Below, in pieces: positions 16,428 to 22,531 of a stretch of DNA of 22,531 nt. The translations under genes were made by a program, and so were the position numbers. The stretch is from an uncultured Pseudomonadota bacterium (GTDB taxonomy: Bacteria; Pseudomonadota; Gammaproteobacteria; Burkholderiales; Eutrophovitaceae): NCBI GenBank assembly GCA_937983055.1, contig CALJLA010000142.1, positions 1-22,531 of the forward strand, written 5' to 3'. A model generated the notes under the pieces. The model made no database searches, was not told the DNA's origin, and saw only the letters and a program-made list of their open reading frames with translations. Numbering within the stretch: position 1 is the first letter of the stretch; the number at the start of each line of letters is the position of its first letter.

Positions 16428-17483
16428 TTCCCCGTCGATCGCGTCGAGCACCCGGACGAAGAATTCTTCCGCGTGCGCCGGGTCGACCCAGCGCGCCACC
16501 AGCACCAGGCGGCGCTGCGGCTCCATCCAGGTGAAGTTGCCACCGGCGCCGAAGGCGAAGCTGCTGGATTCGGGCAGGCGCGGGAACACGGTGCGGCCGT
16601 TGTTCAGCCACAGCAGGTAGCCATAGAACGGCGCGATCGGGCAGGGCGTGCGCATGCGCCGCACCCAGTGCGCGGACAGCACGTCGCGCCCGTCGATGTG
16701 GCCGTCGTTGAGCAGCATCCAGCCGATGCGCGCCTGGTCGAAGCTGCCGATCGACACGCCGCCGCCCCAGTGGCTGCCGCCGGGCACCGACTGCATGCGC
16801 CGGCCGTCGAGCTCGATCCAGGCGGTGTCGTAGCCTTCCCAGCGCCAGTTCTCGCTGGCGCCGATCGGGCGCATGATCGTGTCGCGAAACACCTCCGGCA
16901 GCGGACGGCGGAACAGGTGCAGCAGCGCGAGCGAAAGCTGGTTCACCCGCACGTCGTTGTACTCCCAGTAGCTGCCGGGCGCCTGCAGCGGCCGCGCCTC
17001 GCCTTTTTTGCCCGCCGGCGGCGGACCCTGGAACGACACATGACGATAGCGGTCGGCGCGGTCCGGCACGCCGAAGCATTCACCTTCCCATTCGCTGGTC
17101 TGCTGCAGCAGATGCCGCCAGGTGATCTGTGCATTGCGGCCGTCGTCGAAACCGACGCCGGGCAGGCGCATGCGCACCGGCTCGTCCACGTCGCCGAGCA
17201 GCCCGCGGTCGCAGGCGGCGCCGGCGAGCAGGGCGAGATAGGTCTTGGCGACGCTGAAGGTCTGGTCGGCGCGCTCGGGCTCGCCCCAGGAAATGCGGGT
17301 GGTGCCGTCGACCACCAGCGTGCCGGACACCGGCCCGCGCGGATGCAGCGGGCCGAGAAGCCGGTTCCACGGCGGCGGGTCTGCCTCGTGCACGCCATAG
17401 GGGCTGGAGGTGTCGCGGCTCCACCCGATTTCGTGGGCAAGCGCGAACTCGACAGCCTGTTCGAGGGCGGAGGGCTGGGTCAT
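16419..17483 (-). CDS. Serine hydrolase, beta-lactamase / penicillin-binding-protein-like fold
   Basis: From the ATG at 17483 the protein has 354 residues; a GTG ten codons upstream is an alternative. The class C beta-lactamase-type motifs are visible: SxxK as SVAK at 77-80 in QTFSVAKTY, a YND triad at 175-177 in SYWEYNDVRVNQL, and a C-terminal glycine-rich strand (SSSFAFGAGGNFTW) in the place of the KTG or HxG motif. HWGGGVSIGSFDQARIGWML is typical of the family between these. Ser77 should be the nucleophile and Lys80 the base. Members hydrolyse esters, amides or beta-lactams; no substrate can be named. There is no clear signal peptide, so it may be cytoplasmic. High G+C matches the backbone. 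The stop lies inside a palindrome next to repeat element A2. Confidence 0.85.
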   Translation of the reverse strand: MTQPSALEQAVEFALAHEIGWSRDTSSPYGVHEADPPPWNRLLGPLHPRGPVSGTLVVDGTTRISWGEPERADQTFSVAKTYLALLAGAACDRGLLGDVDEPVRMRLPGVGFDDGRNAQITWRHLLQQTSEWEGECFGVPDRADRYRHVSFQGPPPAGKKGEARPLQAPGSYWEYNDVRVNQLSLALLHLFRRPLPEVFRDTIMRPIGASENWRWEGYDTAWIELDGRRMQSVPGGSHWGGGVSIGSFDQARIGWMLLNDGHIDGRDVLSAHWVRRMRTPCPIAPFYGYLLWLNNGRTVFPRLPESSSFAFGAGGNFTWMEPQRRLVLVARWVDPAHAEEFFVRVLDAIDGERA

Positions 17484-17670
17484 CGCGGCGGTGTCTGCGC
17501 AGGGCAACCGCACCGATGGTATGCGAGCGTCAAGGCCCGCGACAACTGTCTACGGGTACTTGCTGAGGTAGTGGAGTCCCATTGACGTCCGGTATCGGCC
17601 GATCAATGTACATCTTGCGGTCCGGCTGACATTCGCAAGCACAAGCTGTGCTGCTACCTACGCTTCGTAG

Positions 17671-18852
17671 TCACTCCTGGAGACTCGGCGTAGCTAACGG
17701 CGGTCGCGATGGGAGTTCGGTTTCCCACGGATTCTCGCTGCCCTTTCCCAACTTGAGTCCGTAGTCAAACAAGCATGATTCAAACTCTGGGAAAAAGAGG
17801 ACCCCCTTTCGTCGATTCGAGTCAATTAATTGGCACTGTTGCGGGACATTCTTTGCATATACGAATCTCGTGTCCCACGTCATCGGCGTTGCATTGCCTG
17901 TGCTGCTACTCCTAGCTGCTCGTGACACGTGTCGTTCGTCTAGTAACCTGTCGACAGAGTCGTACAGAACCTGGTCCGTCATTAGCTCAACGGCTCTAAG
18001 GGCGATAGGAACAAGACGCCTCTTCGGTTGTTCTCTGTCCGGTGCAAGATCGCCGTTAACAATTATCCGCATAATTCGCTGCTGTCTCGGTATCCTTTTC
18101 ATTGCTATCAAGTCGCTAATTCGAGCAATAAACACGTGTGCGCGTGCGCCTCCATCTACATACATATCATCATTTATGAGTACAGGAGAGAAGACTCCGG
18201 GAATTGCTGAAGACGCCATCAAGGCCGCTGCATAGCATTCCGTTCGCTCCGGATCCTTCATCGTTGCAATCTTAGTTAGGTCAAAGGACTCGAACAGACC
18301 GGATTTCGTATTGACAGCCCCAACGAGCAACAAGCGATTGTTACGCCCCGCTTGCTCGACTTTGTCCAAGATCGTCTCGTTGCTTCCAGGAAGCTTCTCG
18401 GAAAGCCTATGTCGCAAGTACTCCCTGAGTCTACTTGTGTCATTCATTGAGCTAGAGAAAAAATAGAGCGGAAACAAGCGTTTCCGAAAAACGTCGTCGT
18501 CCCGAACGGATCTGAAATACTCAAGGTGATCATCGAACTCTTTACCTAAGAAAGCGTACGTGGCTAATAGGGCCCCGGCGCTGACGCCGGTTACGATCTC
18601 GTAAGTAAGGCGGTGGTCAGCGAAACGTTCCGTGCTTGACCAACCCTTTAAGAACCCTGCGCCAAATGCTCCCCACTCGCCACCTGCGGACAGAGCGAGA
18701 ATGCTAATTCTTGCTGGGGAGCCCCCGAGAACCTGCTCGATTCTGTCTTCAATCAAACTCTGCTGTACCCCTACGCGACACGTTACGTTCTGGCCGTTGG
18801 TTGCACATCCTAAGATCGTCAACATCAAGAGGCACAAACTAAGAAACTTCAT
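17671..18852 (-). CDS. Patatin-like phospholipase family lipoprotein
   Basis: The protein has 393 residues. It starts with a lipoprotein signal peptide (MKFLSLCLLMLTILGC, lipidation at Cys16). The patatin motifs follow in order: an oxyanion-hole glycine-rich stretch LSAGGEWGAFGAG (about 54-66), the nucleophile motif GVSAG with Ser91, and the catalytic Asp233 in YVDGGARAH. Ser-Asp dyad enzymes of this kind cleave acyl esters of phospholipids. Lipid anchoring would hold it in the periplasm or at the outer membrane. GGAGG precedes the ATG. Base composition is strongly A+T-shifted relative to both neighbours, which suggests acquisition. It is divergent from the porin gene across a 225-bp region with a 14-bp palindrome. 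Self-directed envelope remodelling and effector roles are both possible. Confidence 0.85.
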   Translation of the reverse strand: MKFLSLCLLMLTILGCATNGQNVTCRVGVQQSLIEDRIEQVLGGSPARISILALSAGGEWGAFGAGFLKGWSSTERFADHRLTYEIVTGVSAGALLATYAFLGKEFDDHLEYFRSVRDDDVFRKRLFPLYFFSSSMNDTSRLREYLRHRLSEKLPGSNETILDKVEQAGRNNRLLLVGAVNTKSGLFESFDLTKIATMKDPERTECYAAALMASSAIPGVFSPVLINDDMYVDGGARAHVFIARISDLIAMKRIPRQQRIMRIIVNGDLAPDREQPKRRLVPIALRAVELMTDQVLYDSVDRLLDERHVSRAARSSSTGNATPMTWDTRFVYAKNVPQQCQLIDSNRRKGVLFFPEFESCLFDYGLKLGKGSENPWETELPSRPPLATPSLQE

Positions 18853-18920
18853 TGGTCGCCTCCATAAAGTGACCCCTGTGGGGATGCCGTCGCATCACGG
18901 ATCCGAGACGCCCGCGCCAG

Positions 18921-18934
18921 ACTTTCGCGAAAGT
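18921..18934. promoter_or_regulatory. Candidate operator palindrome
   Basis: ACTTTCGCGAAAGT is a perfect 14-bp palindrome in the divergent region between the patatin lipoprotein and porin genes. It overlaps the first of two AAGTTGCACA direct repeats (18931-18940 and 18957-18966, offset 26 bp). The layout resembles a regulator binding region; the regulator is unknown. Confidence 0.4.
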
Positions 18935-19077
18935 TGCACAACCGAGAGGCGTCGCCAAGTTGCACATCAGGCCCTAGGAACGCAATGGTATGCGCGAGAC
19001 ATGAGCGCCGGCAATCTGAGGCAGGTGTTGCCTGCCGGTCGCTCGCGAAGGCATAGTGACAATCTTTTGCATTCTGC

Positions 19078-20496
19078 ATGCAAAGAGCAACCCTAGAAGT
19101 TCCTCTGAGCGCCGGCAACCTCCTGCTGTGTCTGTGTTGCGCAATGCCCGCGCTGGCCCAGAACGAGTGCGCGAGCCGTCCCGAGTACCGCAACCTGCGC
19201 TACGAGGAAAACTGGCAGTACCTCGCCGACCCCGCCTGCCGAACCGGGCGGATCGACCAGCTCAAGTTCATCGCGCTCGATGCGCAGGGCGGGCGCCATC
19301 TGTCGCTCGGCGGCGAGGCGCGGCTGCGCTACGAGTTCGTGCACAACGGCGCCTTCGGCGGCGACCCGGAAGATGCCAACGGCTACTTCCTGAAGCGCTA
19401 CCTGGCGCATGCCGACGTGCAGGCCGGCGGTGGCCTGCGCGCGTTCGTGCAGTTGCAGTCGGCCAACGAAAGCGGCCGCCGCGGCGGCCCGCGCAGGGAG
19501 GACGAAGACGACGTCGATCTCAACCAGGGCTTCGTCGACTGGACGCCGTACCGCGCCGGCGATGACCACGTCACCCTGCGCGCGGGGCGGCAGGAGCTGG
19601 AGTTCGGCCTGTCGCGCCTGCTGTCGACGCGCGAGGGGCTGAACACCCGCCAGAGCTTCGACGGGCTGCGCAGCTTCGGCCGCCTCGGGCGCTGGAACTA
19701 CAACACCACGCTGGTGCGTCCGGTGGAGACCCTGCCCGGCGCCTTCGACGACCGCGCCGAAGCCGGCGGCCGCTACGCCGGCGCCTCGGTGTGGACCGCG
19801 AACCCGCTGCTGCCGGACGGCAACACCACCGTGTACGCCAACCACCGCCGCAAACGCGACGTGCCGTTCGACATCGGCCGCGGCACCGACCTGCGCAACA
19901 CCTTCGGCATCCGCTTCTGGAGCGTCAACCCGGCGCTCGACTACAACTGGGAAGGCGGCGTGCAGCGCGGCAACTTCGAGGGGCTTGCGATCCGCGCGTG
20001 GTATTTCGCCTCCGACACCGGCTATACCTTCGCCGGGCGTGCCGGGCGCCCCCGGCTCGGCCTGCGGGTGGACGCGACCAGCGGCGACCGCGACCCCAAC
20101 GACGGCGAGCTCAACACCTTCAACGCGCTGTTCGCGTCCACCGCGTATTCCGGGCTGGCCGGCCAGCTCGGCCCGGCCAACGCGATCGACGTCGCGCCGT
20201 CGCTGAGCTTTTCGCCGCGCCCGAACCTGCGCGTCACGCTGGGGGCGATCGGCTTCTGGCGGATGAGCCCCGACGACGGCATCTACTCGGCGACCGGCAG
20301 CCTGCGGCGCGACGGGCAGTCGAGCAGTGCGCGTCATATCGGCAACCAGTTCACCGCGCAGCTGGTCGCGACGCCGACGCGCAACTGGACCCTGCTCGCC
20401 ACGCTGGCCTATTTCGAGGCCGGGCGTTTTCTCGAGGAATCGCCCCCTTCGGAGGACGTCACCTACTTCACCGCCTGGGCGGCCTTCCGCTTCTGA
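19078..20496 (+). CDS. Alginate-export-family outer-membrane porin
   Basis: The protein has 472 residues. A signal peptide (hydrophobic LLLCLCCAMPALAQ at about 16-28) is followed by a beta-barrel-like sequence with many alternating aromatic strands, such as LSLGGEARLRYEFVHNGAF and DHVTLRAGRQELEFG. It ends in Phe (WAAFRF), as outer-membrane barrel proteins do. LRAGRQELEFGLSRLLSTRE and YAGASVWTAN fit the alginate-export (AlgE-like) family, which also includes many porins of unknown substrate. No alginate biosynthesis genes are nearby, so alginate transport should not be assumed. The N-terminus before the hydrophobic core is unusual (MQRATLEVPLSAGN) and there is no ribosome binding site before the ATG, so the start is uncertain. 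High G+C. Confidence 0.82.
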   Translation: MQRATLEVPLSAGNLLLCLCCAMPALAQNECASRPEYRNLRYEENWQYLADPACRTGRIDQLKFIALDAQGGRHLSLGGEARLRYEFVHNGAFGGDPEDANGYFLKRYLAHADVQAGGGLRAFVQLQSANESGRRGGPRREDEDDVDLNQGFVDWTPYRAGDDHVTLRAGRQELEFGLSRLLSTREGLNTRQSFDGLRSFGRLGRWNYNTTLVRPVETLPGAFDDRAEAGGRYAGASVWTANPLLPDGNTTVYANHRRKRDVPFDIGRGTDLRNTFGIRFWSVNPALDYNWEGGVQRGNFEGLAIRAWYFASDTGYTFAGRAGRPRLGLRVDATSGDRDPNDGELNTFNALFASTAYSGLAGQLGPANAIDVAPSLSFSPRPNLRVTLGAIGFWRMSPDDGIYSATGSLRRDGQSSSARHIGNQFTAQLVATPTRNWTLLATLAYFEAGRFLEESPPSEDVTYFTAWAAFRF

Positions 20497-20633
20497 GGGC
20501 GGGCGACTCTCCGTGGCAGCAATGCGCGCATTCGGGCACCTGGACCCGGCGCGTCTGCGCCGGCGGGCGAAAAGCGCGCCGGCACGACTCCTGCTGGAAG
20601 CGCCTCCGTGATCCGCAGAGAAGGGGGTAACAG

Positions 20634-21209
20634 ATGAATACCATCAGGATGCTGGCCGCGGCGCTGCTGGTCGTGGCGCTGGCCGGCTGCGCCAGCGCGC
20701 CGCCGGTGGACCCGAAGGACGAGCGGCTGTCGCTGGTGTACGGCCACTTCGACATGAAAGCGGCGCCGTCGTCGCTCGACTGGGTGTCGCTGAAGAAGTA
20801 CGACAGCAAGAAACCGAAAGGCGAGTGGTATCACCTCGCGGTGCACGACGGCGTGTTTCTGCACGTCGGCATCGAGCCCGGGTCGTACCAGGTGGACAAG
20901 TTCGGCGGCATGGGTGGCATCCCGCTGCTCACGCGCCGGCCGTTCGAATACGACTTCGGCGGCCAGGGGCGCAATGACACCGCGATCCGCATCCAGACCG
21001 CGGGTACCTATTTTCTCGGCTCGTACACCTACGTCGACCACTCCGGCGGCCTGTTCCAGGCGGACAAGTTCGAGCTGAAGCCGTCCGCCACCCCGGGCGA
21101 GAAGGACGTGCTGCAGCGGGTGATCAAGGTGATGGAGACCGAGAAGGACCTGGCCCCCTACACCCGTCAGCTGGCGATGGCGAAGCAGCGCCTCGCGAGC
21201 CTGAAGTGA
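20634..21209 (+). CDS. Putative lipoprotein of unknown function (I)
   Basis: The protein has 191 residues with a clear lipoprotein signal (LLVVALAGC, Cys19). GGGGG precedes the ATG. The mature part contains SLVYGHFDMKAAPSSLDWVS, YHLAVHDGVFLHVGIEPGSY and TAGTYFLGSYTYVD. This looks like a small beta-rich domain of the kind that deals with a 'value carried by a component'; no enzymatic motif is seen. The C-terminal 40 residues are charged and helical. The next lipoprotein starts 11 bp after its stop, so the two form an operon. I do not recognise the family with certainty. Confidence 0.75.
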   Translation: MNTIRMLAAALLVVALAGCASAPPVDPKDERLSLVYGHFDMKAAPSSLDWVSLKKYDSKKPKGEWYHLAVHDGVFLHVGIEPGSYQVDKFGGMGGIPLLTRRPFEYDFGGQGRNDTAIRIQTAGTYFLGSYTYVDHSGGLFQADKFELKPSATPGEKDVLQRVIKVMETEKDLAPYTRQLAMAKQRLASLK

Positions 21210-21220
21210 GGCGCGCGCCG

Positions 21221-21859
21221 ATGAAACGACTGACCGCGTTTCTTGTACTGGCCGCCGCGCTGATCGGCGGCGGCTGCGCGACGGTGCATCACGAAGCCAC
21301 CAGCCTCGACCAGGTCGGCGCCGATACGGTGCTGGTGGTCGGCCGCATCGAGCTGGTGCCGCCGCTGTCCGCCGAAGAGCAGCACATCGACATGGGGCTC
21401 GATCCGCTCGGCGTGAAGAACTATCACGTCGGCCGCGCGATCCTGTTCATGTCCGACCGGCCGCTGTACCAGGACCACACCTCGAATGCGATCAATCCGC
21501 CGCTGGAGCAGACCTGGTTCATCGCGCTGCCGAAAGTGCAGCGCTACATGGTGCGCGGCTCGGTGACGATGAGCTATTCGCACCGCGCGGTGAACCGCCG
21601 GCAGGTGGCGGTGGACCAGGACGAGCTGCTGTTTCCTGGCCTGCTGGAGTTCGATCTGCAGGCGGGCGACCGCTCGGTCTACATCGGCACGCTGCGGCTG
21701 CACCGCGACGAATTTCACTCGGTGACGCGGGCGGAGATCGTGGACGACTATCCGCGCGCGCTGAAGACCTACCGCGAGCGTTTCGGCGCCGACGCGCCGC
21801 TGCGCCGGGCGCTGGCGAAGCCGGTGAAAAGCGAGGCCGCGCTCGCCGCGCCGCGCTGA
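21221..21859 (+). CDS. Putative lipoprotein of unknown function (II)
   Basis: From the ATG at 21221 the protein has 212 residues. It begins MKRLTAFLVLAAALIGGGC, with Cys19 as the probable lipidation site; the residue at -3 is Gly, which makes the lipobox degenerate. The mature domain (DTVLVVGRIELVPPLSAEEQ, YHVGRAILFMSD, LQAGDRSVYIGTLRLHRDEF) resembles the preceding lipoprotein in layout, with a GRIEL start and a YIGTL strand near the end. The pair may be diverged partners. A GTG 15 bp earlier overlaps the upstream stop and is a less likely start. It probably acts in the periplasm or outer membrane together with lipoprotein I. Confidence 0.75.
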   Translation: MKRLTAFLVLAAALIGGGCATVHHEATSLDQVGADTVLVVGRIELVPPLSAEEQHIDMGLDPLGVKNYHVGRAILFMSDRPLYQDHTSNAINPPLEQTWFIALPKVQRYMVRGSVTMSYSHRAVNRRQVAVDQDELLFPGLLEFDLQAGDRSVYIGTLRLHRDEFHSVTRAEIVDDYPRALKTYRERFGADAPLRRALAKPVKSEAALAAPR

Positions 21860-21866
21860 CGGCGCG

Positions 21867-21890
21867 CACCGGCGGCGCCTGCCGCCGGTG
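21867..21890. terminator. Hairpin between convergent genes
   Basis: CACCGGCGGC-GCCT-GCCGCCGGTG forms a perfect 10-bp stem with a 4-nt loop in the 39-bp gap between two convergent genes. There is no T-run, but its position suggests a shared transcript end. Confidence 0.5.
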
Positions 21891-21898
21891 CCGCAGCC

Positions 21899-22531
21899 TT
21901 ACCGCGCCGCCTGCTCGAGCCCGGCGCGGAAGTTCCGCAGCCGCGAGGCGCCAAGCTGGAACGACAGCGGCGCAAGTTCGGCCTTTGCCGTGCCCAGCAC
22001 CCGCAGCAGCGTCGAGATGCCGCCGCAGACGTCGGTTCGCGGCAGATCCACCGCGACCAGACCCGGCAGCACCGCGCCGAGGTCGTGAGTGAAGCCGATG
22101 CCGGTGGCGTCGGCGGGCGAGTCCACGGCCAGTTGCAGCGTGTAGCGCAGGGTGGTGGTCGCACCCGCGCCGGCAGCGCTGAACGCGTGCTGCAGGTCGG
22201 GCGCGGCCACCACCTGCAGCGTGGCCGTCGCGCCGGCGCCGGTCTGCGGCTCGCCCGCGACGGTGGCGGTGACATCGCTGCTGGTGCTGTGCGTGGTGCC
22301 GATCGGCGCATCCGGCGGCAGCGTGTAGGTGACATCGAAGCTGCAGCTCTGCGACGGCGCGAGCACGCCGCCGGACAGTTCGATCGCGAACTCGCCCGGC
22401 CCCGGCGTGTTGAAGACCAGGGCGACACCGGAACCGTCGCCGCAGGGGTTGGCGCCGGGCAGCAGAGAGATCGTGGTGCCGGTCACGAGCACGGTGTGCG
22501 CCCGCTGTTCGGCCGGCACCTGCTGCGCCAG
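21899..22531 (-). CDS. DUF11-like repeat surface protein, C-terminal fragment
   Basis: The frame is open through the right edge, so only the C-terminal 210 residues are seen. They contain one complete and one partial Ig-like repeat of the DUF11 / 'conserved repeat domain' kind: SCSFDVTYTLPPDAPIG, then TSSDVTATVAG, then GATATLQVVAAPDLQHAFSA, then TTTLRYTLQLAVDSPAD and GIGFTHDLGAVLPGLVAV. These domains form stalks of large exported or surface proteins. The tail (LGASRLRNFRAGLEQAAR) carries no LPxTG or autotransporter barrel. The Cys pairs (PCGDGSG, SCSF, VCGG) suggest disulfides. Confidence 0.7.
   Translation of the reverse strand: MAQQVPAEQRAHTVLVTGTTISLLPGANPCGDGSGVALVFNTPGPGEFAIELSGGVLAPSQSCSFDVTYTLPPDAPIGTTHSTSSDVTATVAGEPQTGAGATATLQVVAAPDLQHAFSAAGAGATTTLRYTLQLAVDSPADATGIGFTHDLGAVLPGLVAVDLPRTDVCGGISTLLRVLGTAKAELAPLSFQLGASRLRNFRAGLEQAAR

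Overview
The window is a high-GC bacterial chromosome segment (a sampled line in the HDOD/GGDEF gene is about 78% G+C). The gene set is a DUF2914 membrane protein, Sel1-repeat proteins, an HDOD-REC-GGDEF protein, a Csp-type cold-shock protein, an alginate-export-type porin and many lipoproteins. This suggests an environmental proteobacterium, most likely betaproteobacterial. That assignment is inferred from gene content only; no rRNA or other taxonomic marker is present.

Layout. 1-960: the start of a DehI-like gene and a HAD-type haloacid dehalogenase homologue, both on the minus strand. 961-3640: a DUF2914 membrane protein flanked by direct copies of a short repeat, a 114-aa unknown on the plus strand, and a Cys-rich exported protein. 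3640-7470: an A+T-richer block (sampled line about 52% G+C) holding a 1036-residue SIR2/NB-ARC-type STAND/TPR protein, the best defence-system candidate, and a small membrane protein. 7628-10700: a minus-strand run of hicB, hicA and two Sel1-repeat ORFs meeting at an ATGA junction, possibly one frameshifted gene. 10827-13010: an N-acyl-D-amino-acid deacylase-type amidohydrolase and an exported Ig-like protein.

13471-15411: a fused HDOD-receiver-diguanylate cyclase. 15694-16150: a cold-shock gene with a clear sigma70 promoter, a leader of about 146 nt and a strong terminator. It lies between two inverted copies of a 94-bp palindromic element, one nested inside a second palindromic element. 16419-17483: a beta-lactamase-fold serine hydrolase. 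17671-18852: a second A+T-rich gene (sampled line about 47% G+C), a patatin-like lipoprotein, divergent from an alginate-export-type porin (19078-20496). Two lipoproteins follow (20634-21859). The window ends in the C-terminal part of a large surface protein with DUF11-like repeats.

The block reads as a housekeeping and envelope background carrying two recently acquired A+T-rich modules and several families of small palindromic repeats. No transposase, integrase, tRNA, rRNA or CRISPR array was seen.
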